Positions 25,681-34,181 of a stretch of 64,000 nucleotides of DNA are shown here, one piece after another (the stretch's first letter is position 1; the number at the start of each line of letters is the position of its first letter). The position numbers and the translations under genes were made by a program. The DNA comes from Streptomyces sp. NBC_01198 (lineage in GTDB: Bacteria; Actinomycetota; Actinomycetes; Streptomycetales; Streptomycetaceae). The notes under the pieces are model-generated. The model was not told where the DNA came from. It was given only the letters and a program-made list of their open reading frames with translations, and ran no database searches. The stretch spans positions 4,409,001-4,473,000 of the forward strand of contig NZ_CP108568.1 of NCBI RefSeq assembly GCF_036010485.1, read 5' to 3'.

Positions 25681-25924
25681 TTTTCTAAATTCTCCTTGGG
25701 GCAATACCGCCAGGCCCGCACTGCGCAGACCCGGTGTCGCTGAAATGATTACCCCGTCCGGAGAAACGCACCGGAATCAAAGCTTTGGGAACCACGACTG
25801 CAACTGCTTCCACCGTAGCACGGCGCAACCGGACAGGCGCGGGATGTCATTTCGCTGAGCCCGCCGTGCCATAAACCCTCACCGCGGATTCCGACAGTTT
25901 CTGCCGTGGCGGGGACAGAAATGC
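25681..25924 (-). promoter_or_regulatory. Upstream/leader region of the cold-shock gene
   Basis: 244 bp without a gene, visibly less GC-rich than its surroundings. Long 5' leaders are common for cold-shock genes and often fold to regulate translation. I see no clear -10/-35 or a named riboswitch. Placement as leader is inference. Confidence 0.45.
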
Positions 25925-26278
25925 TCAGCCGGTGCCGTCGCCCTGCCGCTCGCCGGTCGGCAGCCGGCCGCGCATCTCCTCGTTGAGCCGCCTGGCCTCG
26001 TCCAGCTGGTCCTCCAGGATGACGATCCGGCACGCGGCGTCGACCGGCGTACCGGAGTCGACCAGCTCCCTGGCCCGGGCGGCGATGCGCAGCTGATAAC
26101 GGGAGTAGCGGCGGTGACCGCCCTCGGAACGCAGCGGAGTGATCAGCCGGGCCTCGCCGATGGCCCGCAGGAAGCTGGGCGTGGCGCCGATCATCTCGGC
26201 GGCACGACCCATCGTGTACGCCGGGTAGTCGTCGTCGTCAAGCCGGTCGGTGGCCCGCGGCGGGGGTTCAGGGGGCAC
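25925..26278 (-). CDS. MerR family transcriptional regulator
   Basis: 117 residues from GTG 26278, which follows AGAAGG; the frame is open to a GTG at 26320. The MerR helix-turn-helix is YPAYTMGRAAEMIGATPSFLRAIGEARLITPLRSEGGHRRYSRYQLRIAARARELVDSG, then a short coiled coil (IVILEDQLDEARRLNEEMR). No ligand-binding domain, so it is a minimal type found next to cold-shock genes in streptomycetes. Lying upstream of the cold-shock gene on the same strand, it may control it (inference). Confidence 0.85.
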   Translation of the reverse strand: MPPEPPPRATDRLDDDDYPAYTMGRAAEMIGATPSFLRAIGEARLITPLRSEGGHRRYSRYQLRIAARARELVDSGTPVDAACRIVILEDQLDEARRLNEEMRGRLPTGERQGDGTG

Positions 26279-26350
26279 GAACACCTTCTTGGGGAATCGC
26301 CGGGCTTGGCCCGGCCGCACAAGGAACCCTACCGGGCCGACGGCAGGTTT

Positions 26351-27037
26351 TCACGCTCGGAGGAAGGCGAGTACGGCCAGCACCCTGCGGTGGGTGTCGT
26401 CGGCGACGGGCAGATCGAGCTTGCCGAGGATGCTCCCGATGTGCTTGCCGACCGCCGCGTCGGAGACCACCAGGTCCCGGGCGATGGCCCCGTTGGAGCG
26501 GCCCTGGGCGATCAGCGCCAGCACCTCGCGCTCCCGCGGCGTGAGCCGTTCCAGCGGGTCACGGCGGCGCCGCAGCAGCTGCCGTACGACCTCCGGGTCG
26601 ACGACCGTGCCGCCCGCCGCCACCTCCTCGACGGCGGCGACGAACTGGCCGACCTGGCCGATCCGGTCCTTGAGCAGGTATCCGACGCCGCTGCCGTCGC
26701 CGGAGTCCAGCAGGTCGGCGGCGTACGTCCGCTGCACGTACTGGCTGAGCACCAGCACCGGCTGCCCGGGCCGCCGCGCCCGCAGCCGTACGGCCGCCCG
26801 CAGGCCCTCGTCCTGGAAGCCGGGCGGCATACGGACGTCGGTCAGCACGATGTCGGGGCGGTGCTCCTCGACCGCCGCGAGGAGCGCGTCCGCGTCGCCG
26901 ACCGCGGCGGCCACCCGGTGGCCGAACCGGCCCAGCACCCCGGTGAGGCCGTCCCTGAGCAGCACGCTGTCCTCGGCGAGCACGACGGTCAGCGCGGTGC
27001 CGCCCGCTGCGGCGGTGGCGTCGGCGTCGGTTCGCAC
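26351..27037 (-). CDS. NarL/FixJ-type response regulator
   Basis: 228 residues. The receiver domain (about 15-135) has acidic residues in LAEDSVLLRDG and phospho-acceptor Asp67 in IVLTDVRMP, with a conserved Lys in YLLKDR. The C-terminal LuxR-type HTH is LTPREREVLALIAQGRSNGAIARDLVVSDAAVGKHIGSILGKL. GTG 27037 follows GGAG; the gene overlaps the end of the kinase gene by 49 bp, so the pair is coupled. Probably activates the divergent ABC transporter operon at 28440. Confidence 0.92.
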   Translation of the reverse strand: MRTDADATAAAGGTALTVVLAEDSVLLRDGLTGVLGRFGHRVAAAVGDADALLAAVEEHRPDIVLTDVRMPPGFQDEGLRAAVRLRARRPGQPVLVLSQYVQRTYAADLLDSGDGSGVGYLLKDRIGQVGQFVAAVEEVAAGGTVVDPEVVRQLLRRRRDPLERLTPREREVLALIAQGRSNGAIARDLVVSDAAVGKHIGSILGKLDLPVADDTHRRVLAVLAFLRA

Positions 27038-28314
27038 GGGATCTCCACACGCAGTCGGGTCGGGCCGCCCGGCGGGCTGGCCAGGGCCAGTGTGCCGGAC
27101 ACCACGGACACCCGGTCCGCCAGCCCGGTCAGACCGCTGCCGTGCGCGTCCGGCCCGCGCGCCGCCGCCGCGCCGCCGCGGCCGTCGTCGTGGACGGTCA
27201 GGGTCAGCCGCCCGCCTCGGTGGCCGCCGCTGACCCGCGCCCGGGTGGCGCCGCTGTGCTTGGCGACGTTCGCCAGCGCCTCGCACACCACGTAGTACGC
27301 CGCCGCCTCCACCGCCTGCGGCAGGCGTACGGGCAGGTCGAGGTCGACGTCCACCGGGACGGGGGAGCGGTCGGCGGCGTCCGCGACGGCCGCGGCGAGG
27401 CCGTAGTCGGCCAGCACCTGCGGGTGGATGCCGTGGATCAGGCGGCGCAGTTCCGCCAGGGCCGCACCCGCCTGCTCGTGGGCCTTCGCCAGCTGCTCGG
27501 CCAGCGGCCCGGGCGGCGCGTCGAGCCGCGCCAGGCCCAGCGTCATCGTCAGGGCGACCAGGCGCTGCTGGGCGCCGTCGTGCAGGTCGCGCTCGATCCG
27601 CCGCCGTTCCGCCTCGAAGGCGTCCACCAGCCGCACCCGGGAGCGGGTGAGCTCGGTGATCCGCGCGTCCGCGTCGGCCGGTACGAGCAGGCCGCGGGCC
27701 GCCGCCGCCCGCGTGCCGGCCGCCACGCCGACCAGGTAGGCACCGGCGGCCAGCGCCGGCAGCCCCGCCAGGGCGGTCACCGCGGCGGACGGCCAGCCGT
27801 CGACCGTCCACGCCTTGAGCACTTTCGTCTCGCCGCCGTTCACCGCCATCGCGACCGGGGCCGCCAGCAGCGCGGCCGGGACCACGACGCCCACGGTCAG
27901 CACGAGCGCGTCCAGCGGCCACAGCACCAGCGCGAGCAGGGCGGCGTACCCCAGCTCCCGCCAGGTCGCCCGCTCCCGGAAGCGGGCACGCGCCCAGCTG
28001 CCGAACCCCGGCTCGGCCGGACCCCGGTGCGGGGACGGTACGGGCGCGGCGTCCACCAGCCGCAGCCGGCGCCGCTCGACCGCGCCCACCGGGATCCCGC
28101 CGAGGGCCGCCAGCGCCAGCACCGGCAGCCCCACCACGACGACGGCGAGCGCGCCGCCGAGCAGCAGCGCCGCGGCCAGCGCGGCGAGCGTCAGCGCCCC
28201 CGTCAGCACCCCGCCCGCCAGATACCCGGCCGCCCGCCACGGCCACCCCGACACCAGGAAGCCGCGCCTGGCCAGGGCCTGCCACACACTCCGCTCACCG
28301 CGCATGCCGCCCAC
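26989..28314 (-). CDS. Sensor histidine kinase (HisKA_3 type)
   Basis: 441 residues. Four to six hydrophobic segments in residues 25-200 form a putative membrane sensor of the DUF-type seen in actinobacterial kinases. Dimerisation/phospho-acceptor His245 lies in RRRIERDLHDGAQQRLVAL. The C-terminal HATPase has N-box EALANVAKHSGATRARV, HDDGRGG and GSGLTGLADRV. Start ATG 28314, or ATG 28305. It pairs with the overlapping response regulator and is divergent from an ABC exporter, the classic layout for envelope- or peptide-stress sensing. Confidence 0.92.
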   Translation of the reverse strand: MGGMRGERSVWQALARRGFLVSGWPWRAAGYLAGGVLTGALTLAALAAALLLGGALAVVVVGLPVLALAALGGIPVGAVERRRLRLVDAAPVPSPHRGPAEPGFGSWARARFRERATWRELGYAALLALVLWPLDALVLTVGVVVPAALLAAPVAMAVNGGETKVLKAWTVDGWPSAAVTALAGLPALAAGAYLVGVAAGTRAAAARGLLVPADADARITELTRSRVRLVDAFEAERRRIERDLHDGAQQRLVALTMTLGLARLDAPPGPLAEQLAKAHEQAGAALAELRRLIHGIHPQVLADYGLAAAVADAADRSPVPVDVDLDLPVRLPQAVEAAAYYVVCEALANVAKHSGATRARVSGGHRGGRLTLTVHDDGRGGAAAARGPDAHGSGLTGLADRVSVVSGTLALASPPGGPTRLRVEIPCEPTPTPPPQRAAPR

Positions 28315-28439
28315 GGTAGGAGCCGTCCCGCACCGGCGGCGATCTGGCCGGCCCCACCCTCGGGGTGGTGCCAGGCATACCCCCAGGACTCGCCCCCGCC
28401 CTGATGCCGGCCGCCGCTCCCGGCGGTTGGCTTGCCGGC

Positions 28440-29123
28440 ATGAACGATGACGTGGTCGAAGTAAGGGACCTGCGCCGGAGCTACCGGGTCGGCGGGCGTA
28501 CGGTGACGGCCCTCGACGGGGTGAGGCTGAGCTTCGGGCGCGGCACCTTCACCGCCGTCACGGGGCCCTCCGGGTCGGGCAAGTCGACGCTGCTGCAGTG
28601 CGCGGCCGGCCTGGAACGCCCCACCTCCGGCTCGGTGCTCATCGGCGGCACCGACATCACCCGGCTGCGGGAGTCCCGGCTCACCCGGCTGCGCCGGGAC
28701 CGCGTCGGCTTCGTCTTCCAGGCCTACAACCTGCTGCCCGCGCTCACCGCCGAGCAGAACGTCGCCCTGCCCTTCCGTCTCGCGGGCCGCCGCCCCGCCC
28801 CCGCCCAACTCCGCGCCGCCCTGGCCGCGGTCGGCCTCGCCGACCGCGCCCACCACCGCCCGGCGGCCCTCTCCGGCGGCCAGCAACAGCGCGTCGCCCT
28901 GGCCCGCGCCATCGCCACCCACCCCGACGTCCTCTTCGCCGACGAGCCCACGGGGGCGCTGGACGCGCGCACGGCGGAGGAAGTCCTCGGCCTCCTCCGC
29001 CAGATGACGACGGAGGGCCACACCGTCGTCATGGTCACCCACGACCCGTCGGCCGCCGCCCACGCCGACACCACCCTCACCCTGACCTCCGGCCGCCTCC
29101 TCTCCCCCGCGCCCCCGGGGTGA
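28440..29123 (+). CDS. ABC transporter ATP-binding protein (MacB/LolD type)
   Basis: 227 residues: Walker A GPSGSGKST (about 40), Q-loop VFQAYNLLPALT, signature LSGGQQQRVALARA, Walker B VLFADEPTGALD and switch His VTHD. The size and motif style fit the ATPase that partners FtsX-like permeases. ATG 28440 fits the N-terminus MNDDVVEVRDLRRSY. The likely partner permease starts at 29591, 467 bp downstream, past a tandem repeat, an unusually long gap for this pair. Divergent from the HK/RR genes; an imperfect dyad (CCACCC-TCG-GGGTGG, 28354-28368) sits in the shared promoter region. Confidence 0.93.
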   Translation: MNDDVVEVRDLRRSYRVGGRTVTALDGVRLSFGRGTFTAVTGPSGSGKSTLLQCAAGLERPTSGSVLIGGTDITRLRESRLTRLRRDRVGFVFQAYNLLPALTAEQNVALPFRLAGRRPAPAQLRAALAAVGLADRAHHRPAALSGGQQQRVALARAIATHPDVLFADEPTGALDARTAEEVLGLLRQMTTEGHTVVMVTHDPSAAAHADTTLTLTSGRLLSPAPPG

Positions 29124-29520
29124 CGGCCCCTTGCGATGGCATTTCGCCCGCGCCCCGGTGGGGGCCGAGCGCGCAGTTCCCCGCGCCCCTGAAAAACGCG
29201 CACCCTCCGCGCAGAGGTCACCCCCTGAGGGGCGCGAGGAACTGCGCGCGCAACCACGACGAGGCGAAAGCCGCAACGCCACCGCAAGTGGCACCCACCC
29301 AGGGGCGCGGGGAACTGCGCGCTCGGCCCCCACCGGGGGAAAGGTGCGCGCCCACCGCAAGTGGCACCCACCCAGGGGCGCGGGGAACTGCGCGACAAGC
29401 CACGGCGCAGCCGCAGGCAGCGGACCCACCGCAAGTGGCACCCACCCAGGGGCGCGAGGAACTGCGCGACAAGCCACGGCGCAGCCGCAGGCAGCGGACC
29501 CACCGCAAGTGGCAGCCCCC
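29124..29520. repeat. Array of ~73-bp repeats (four direct, one inverted)
   Basis: The core CAGGGGCGCGRGGAACTGCG recurs at about 29227, 29300, 29373 and 29447, a 73-74 bp period, each followed by GACAAGCCACGGCGCAGCC or a variant and preceded by CCACCGCAAGTGGCACCCA. An inverted copy at the left gives a perfect 39-bp inverted repeat (29153-29191 with 29300-29338). A GC hairpin (29517-29535) closes the region. No gene is seen in it. The same family forms the element at 23314-23530. It separates ABC ATPase and permease genes and may affect their relative expression. Confidence 0.85.
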
Positions 29521-29590
29521 CCGGCCCCCGGGGGGAAGACGCGATGCCGGCGCAACCGGCGAGACGGATCGAGAGCGGAAGGACCCCCGC

Positions 29591-31996
29591 ATGTGGAACG
29601 CCCGCGCCGCGACGGCGCAAAAGATCGCCGCGTTTGCCAACCTGTTGGCCGCGATGCTGGGCGCCGCCCTCCTGAGCGCCACGACCCTCGCCCTGGCCGC
29701 AGCCCTGGACGGCCCCCCACCGAGCGCGCCGCAGCGCTTGGCCGCGGCCAGGACCGTGGTCCGGGGCCTGGACGTGTTGCACGTCAGCGGCACCCGGGGC
29801 GCGCGGCTGCCGGAGCCGGTGCCGTTGCCCGGCGCCCTGGTGGGCGCGTTGAAGGCGCTGGGCCCCACCGTCGAGGACCGCACTTTCCCGGTGCGGGCCG
29901 ACCACGTCCCGGGGGACATCCAGGGGCACCCCTGGAGCACCGCGGCCCTCGCGGGGTACCACCTCAGCGCGGGCCGCGCCCCGACCGCCCCGAACGAGGC
30001 CGCCGTCGCGGGCGGTTGGGCGGCGCCCGGCGCCACCGTGAGGACGGGCAGCGGCACGCTGCACATCGTGGGCACCCTCGCACCCGCCACCGAGGACTCC
30101 CTGTTCCTCACCGACGCCCGCGCCGCCGAAATCGACCCGCCGCTGCGCCAGTTGGCGGTGCAGGCGGACCCCGCCAGGGTGAGCGCACTGGTCGCGCGGG
30201 AGGGCGGCGCCACCGTCCTGAGGGGCAAAGGGCTGCGCGCCGCGGACCCCGGCGGCCGGCAGGACGACCTCACCCCGCTCGCCGTCGTGCTCGGCACGTC
30301 CGCCGGCGTCACCGGCTTCGTCGTCGTCTTCGTCGTGTCGTCCACGACGGCCCTGTCGGTGGCCGGCCGCCGCCGCGAGTTCGGCCTGCTGCGCACGATC
30401 GGCGCGACGCCGGGCCAGTTGCGCCGCACGGTGCTGGCCGAGTCGCTGCTGCTCGCGCTGCCCGCGTCCGCCGCCGGATGCGGTCTGGGCGGGGCGTACG
30501 GCGCGCGGCTGTTGGCCCGCTGGGCCGTCAACGGCGGTCTGGCGCCCGGCTGGTACACGGTGAGCGGCCACACCCACCTGTGGCCGTACCCCGTGTCCTT
30601 CGCCACCGGCGTGGCCGCGGCCCTGTGCGGCAGCGTCGCCGCGTCCTGGCGGGCGGGCCGCACCGCGCCGGCGGAGGCGTTGCGCGCGGCGGACGCCGAC
30701 CGCCGCGCGCTCACCCCGGGCCGGGCCGTGGCGGGCGGCGCCCTGCTGCTGGGCGCGCTGGCCCTGGCGGCGTACACGCTCACGAGCGACCCTTCCGACC
30801 TGCTGCACCGCAAGTCGTACGTCAGCCGCCCGATGCTGCTGATCAGCGCGGTGTCCCTGCTGTCGCCCGCGCTGGTGCGCCCGTTGGTGCGGCTGCTGGC
30901 TGTACGCGGCATGCTCGTACGGGAGCAGGCCGCCGCGGCGGTGCGGCGCACGGCGGCGGTCGCCGGGCCGGTGCTGGTCACCGTGGCGCTGGCGGGGTCG
31001 CTGCTGGGCGGGGTGGCGACGGTGAACGCCGCCAAGTCCGCGGAGATCCGCCGGGCGACGACGGCCGACCTGGTGCTGACCGCGGCCGGCGGGCTGGACG
31101 CGGCGGCCCTCGCCCGGGCCGGCGCGGTGCCGGGCGTGGCCCGGGCCTCGGCGGTGACCACCGGCACCGTCTTCACACGCGAGGACGGCGTCGCCCTGAT
31201 CCGTTCCGACGCCTGGGCCGTCGATCCGGCCACCCTGCCGGGCACGGCCCGACTCCCGCTCGTCGCCGGGCGGTTGGCGGACCTGGACGACGACTCCATC
31301 GTCGTCAACGCCGAATGGCAGCAGCACACCGTCGGCTGCCGCGTCACCGTGTGGCTCGCCGACGGCACTCGCCGCACCCTGCGGGTCGCCGCGGTGCTGG
31401 CGACCGGGACCGGCGGCAACGGCGTCTACCTGACCCCGCACAACAGCCCGCGGGGCGCCGCCCCCACCCTGGTCCGCTTCCGGCTGGCCCCGGCCGCGGA
31501 CCCGGCGGCGGTCACGGCCGCGCTGCACCGGGCGGTCGCGGGCGCGGAGATACGCACCGGCGCGGCCTGGGCCCGTGCCACCGCCCCGCACACCACCGCG
31601 GCGACACGGCTTGGCCTCGCCCTCACGCTGGGCATCGCCCTGGCCTACGCCGCCCTCGCCCTGGCGGCCGCCCTGGCCATGTCCACCGCGTCCCGCGCCC
31701 GCGACCTCACGCTGCTGCGGCTGTCCGGCGCCACCCGCCTCCAGGTGCTGCGCCTGGTGGCCGCCGAGTCGCTGCTGGTGGTGGCCGTCGGCGCCGTCCT
31801 CGGCCTGCCGGTCGCGCTGCTCGACCTGGCCGGCATGCGGGCCGCGTTGGCGGGCCTGGGCGTGCACTCGCCCCTCGTGCTGCCCTGGCAGGCGCTCGGC
31901 GGCACGGTCGCGGCGTGCGCGGCTGTCGCGGTGGCGGCGTCCGTGGTCCCCGCGGCCCTGCTGATGGCGGTCAGAGGAGCAGCTGCTCGATCGTGA
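29591..31996 (+). CDS. FtsX-like ABC transporter permease
   Basis: 801 residues with two FtsX/MacB-type units. An N-terminal helix (IAAFANLLAAMLGAALLSATTLALAAAL) is followed by an extracytoplasmic domain, then three helices beginning VVLGTSAGVTGFVVVFVVSSTTALSVAGRRREFGLLRTIGATPGQL. A second set follows, ending with LALTLGIALAYAALALAAALAMSTASRARDLTLLRLSGAT and a final helix. ATG 29591 follows GGAAGGA. With the ATPase at 28440 it makes a full exporter or mechanotransmitter under the adjacent two-component system. Its stop overlaps the converging oxidoreductase gene by 26 bp. Confidence 0.92.
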   Translation: MWNARAATAQKIAAFANLLAAMLGAALLSATTLALAAALDGPPPSAPQRLAAARTVVRGLDVLHVSGTRGARLPEPVPLPGALVGALKALGPTVEDRTFPVRADHVPGDIQGHPWSTAALAGYHLSAGRAPTAPNEAAVAGGWAAPGATVRTGSGTLHIVGTLAPATEDSLFLTDARAAEIDPPLRQLAVQADPARVSALVAREGGATVLRGKGLRAADPGGRQDDLTPLAVVLGTSAGVTGFVVVFVVSSTTALSVAGRRREFGLLRTIGATPGQLRRTVLAESLLLALPASAAGCGLGGAYGARLLARWAVNGGLAPGWYTVSGHTHLWPYPVSFATGVAAALCGSVAASWRAGRTAPAEALRAADADRRALTPGRAVAGGALLLGALALAAYTLTSDPSDLLHRKSYVSRPMLLISAVSLLSPALVRPLVRLLAVRGMLVREQAAAAVRRTAAVAGPVLVTVALAGSLLGGVATVNAAKSAEIRRATTADLVLTAAGGLDAAALARAGAVPGVARASAVTTGTVFTREDGVALIRSDAWAVDPATLPGTARLPLVAGRLADLDDDSIVVNAEWQQHTVGCRVTVWLADGTRRTLRVAAVLATGTGGNGVYLTPHNSPRGAAPTLVRFRLAPAADPAAVTAALHRAVAGAEIRTGAAWARATAPHTTAATRLGLALTLGIALAYAALALAAALAMSTASRARDLTLLRLSGATRLQVLRLVAAESLLVVAVGAVLGLPVALLDLAGMRAALAGLGVHSPLVLPWQALGGTVAACAAVAVAASVVPAALLMAVRGAAARS

Positions 31997-34181
31997 GCGG
32001 CAGCGACCGCAGCCGGCGCCCGGTGGCGTGGTGGACCGCGTTGGCGACGGCCGCGGCGGTGCCGACCAGTCCGACCTCCCCGACTCCCTTCGTCCCCACC
32101 GGCGTTGCCCGGTCGGAGCCGCCGACGAAGACCACCTCGATGTCGGGGATGTCGGCGTTCACCGGGATCAGGTAGTCGCCGAAGGTGGCGTTGGCGATGC
32201 GGCCGGTGCGCTGGTCGGTCTCGGTGTTCTCGAACAGCGCCTGGCCGATGCCGCCCACGGTCCCGCCGATGATCTGGCTGGTGGCGGTCTTCCGGTTGAG
32301 GATCCGGCCGCCGTCGACCGCCGAGACGACCCGGGCCACCCGCAGCACGCCGATGTCGGGGTCGATCCTGACCTCGACGAACTTCGCCCCGAAGGCCCCG
32401 GCGGTGGACATCCCGAGGTGCTCGGCGTCCGGCGGGGTGCTGCGCCCGTCGGCGCTCAGCTCCTCGATTCCGTGCCGCGCGAGGATCTCCGCGTACGACT
32501 CGCCCTGGTCGGCCGCCCCGGTGCGGTGGATGCGGCCGCCGCCCACGGTGACGTCGGCGAGGGTGGCGCCGCGCAGCGGGGAGTCCGGGTCGTCGCGGAC
32601 GACGTCGAGGAAGTCCTTCACCAGGCGCTCGCAGGCGGTGTGCACGGCGTTGCCGAGCGCCCCGGTCAGGCCCGAGCCGCCCGCCTGCGGTGCGTAGGGC
32701 ATGTCCGAGTCGCCGAGGCCGAAGCGCACCCGGGACGTCTCCAACCCGAGCAGGTTCGCCGCGAGTTGGGTCATGACGGTGTACGTGCCCGTCCCGATGT
32801 CGGTGGCCGCGCTGCGCACGTACGCCGATCCGTCCCGGCGGATCGAGGCGCGCGCCTGGCAGGGCACCTGGTAGTAGGGGTAGGAGGCGCCGGCGACCCC
32901 GTAGCCGACCAGCCAGCGGCCGTCCCGCATCGACCCGGGTTCCGGGTCGCGGCGCGACCAGCCGAAGCGGCGCGCGCCCTCCTCGTAGCACTCGCGCAGG
33001 GCCTTGCTCGACCAGGGCAGTCCGGAGCGCGGATCGGTCTCCGCGTAGTTCCGCAGCCGCAGTTCGAGCGGGTCCATGCCGAGGGCGTAGGCGAGTTCGT
33101 CGACGGCCGACTCCAGGCCGAAGTTGCCCTGGCCCTCGGCCGGGGCGCGCATCGACCCCGGGCAGGGGATGTTCAGCCGGACCTGGCTGTCGCGGGTCAG
33201 CACGTTGGGGCAGGCGTAGGAGACGGCGGAGCCGAGCGAGACCGGCTCGAAGTCGTCGTCCTCCATCGCCACCGACGACGTGCTCACGTGCTGGACCGCC
33301 ATCAGGTCACCGGAGCGGGTGGCGCCGATCCTGACGTGCTGCACGCTGTCCGGGCGGTGGCCCACCGAGGTGAACATCTCCGGCCTGGTGAGCACCAGTT
33401 TGACCGGCCGGCGCACCTCGCGGGCGGCGAGCGCGGTGAGGATGACGTGCGGCCACACCCGCAACCCCGCCCCGAACGCGCCGCCGACGTAAGGCGTGAG
33501 GCACCTGACGCCGCTCTCGGGGACGCCGAAGGCGGTGGCGAGCGTGGTCCGCACGTTGTGCGTCCACTGGGTGGCGTCGTGGACGGTGAGCGCGTCGCCG
33601 TCCCACAGCGCGACGGTGGCCATCAGCCCGAGCGGGTTGTTGGTGTTGTCGGGGGTGGTGTAGGTCGCCTCGACCACCACGTCGGAGGCGGCGAAACCGG
33701 CCGCCACGTCGCCGCGTCGCTGGTCGAGGTCCCAGGGGTTGCTCACGACCTCGGCGTCCGGGTCCGTCATGCCGAGCCGGGCCTCGGCCGGTTCGTAGGC
33801 CACCTCGACGAGCGTCGCGGCGTATCTGGCCTGCTCCGCGGTGTCGGCCACCACCACGGCGACGTGCTGGCCGTGGTGCAGGACGCGGTCGTCCTGCAGC
33901 GGGGCGGGCGGGGAGGGGCCGAGCAGCGTCATCGGGCCCGGCTGGATTCGTGGCGCGTTCAGATGGGAGATGACCGCGAGGACGCCGGGCGCCAGCTCCG
34001 CGCGGGAGGCGTCGATGCCGCGGATCCGCCCTGCCGCCACCGTGCTGCGCACCAGCGCGGCATGCGCCATGCCGGGATACCCGTAGTCGTTGGCGTAGTG
34101 GGCGGTGCCGGAGACCTTCGGCAGCGCGTCCACCCGGTCGATGCCCGCGCCGATCACCTTGCCCGCGTCAAGGGTGGTCAT
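31971..34181 (-). CDS. Molybdenum-binding subunit, xanthine dehydrogenase/aldehyde oxidoreductase family
   Basis: 736 residues, the large catalytic subunit. The N-terminal part (RVDALPKVSGTAHYANDYGYPGM; ALVRSTVAAGRIR) and the Moco domain (GAFGAGLRVWPH; AATDIGTGTYTVMTQLAANLLGL; GGSGLTGALGNAV) fit the PaoC/YagR branch. The active-site Glu is in VGTKGVGEVGLVGTAAAV near the C-terminus. ATG 34181 overlaps the FAD-subunit stop by 4 bp. It hydroxylates an aldehyde or N-heterocycle at a Mo centre; the exact substrate is unknown. No Moco-insertion chaperone (PaoD/XdhC) gene is nearby. Confidence 0.9.
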   Translation of the reverse strand: MTTLDAGKVIGAGIDRVDALPKVSGTAHYANDYGYPGMAHAALVRSTVAAGRIRGIDASRAELAPGVLAVISHLNAPRIQPGPMTLLGPSPPAPLQDDRVLHHGQHVAVVVADTAEQARYAATLVEVAYEPAEARLGMTDPDAEVVSNPWDLDQRRGDVAAGFAASDVVVEATYTTPDNTNNPLGLMATVALWDGDALTVHDATQWTHNVRTTLATAFGVPESGVRCLTPYVGGAFGAGLRVWPHVILTALAAREVRRPVKLVLTRPEMFTSVGHRPDSVQHVRIGATRSGDLMAVQHVSTSSVAMEDDDFEPVSLGSAVSYACPNVLTRDSQVRLNIPCPGSMRAPAEGQGNFGLESAVDELAYALGMDPLELRLRNYAETDPRSGLPWSSKALRECYEEGARRFGWSRRDPEPGSMRDGRWLVGYGVAGASYPYYQVPCQARASIRRDGSAYVRSAATDIGTGTYTVMTQLAANLLGLETSRVRFGLGDSDMPYAPQAGGSGLTGALGNAVHTACERLVKDFLDVVRDDPDSPLRGATLADVTVGGGRIHRTGAADQGESYAEILARHGIEELSADGRSTPPDAEHLGMSTAGAFGAKFVEVRIDPDIGVLRVARVVSAVDGGRILNRKTATSQIIGGTVGGIGQALFENTETDQRTGRIANATFGDYLIPVNADIPDIEVVFVGGSDRATPVGTKGVGEVGLVGTAAAVANAVHHATGRRLRSLPLTIEQLLL

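Noticed and set aside
29227..29520. Possible CRISPR array
   Set aside because: The 73-bp units are adjacent and nearly identical throughout, with no unique spacers, and no cas gene is near.
28724..31867. Very long minus-strand frames opposite the ABC transporter
   Set aside because: Mirror of the FtsX permease and repeats; product is repetitive and lacks motifs.
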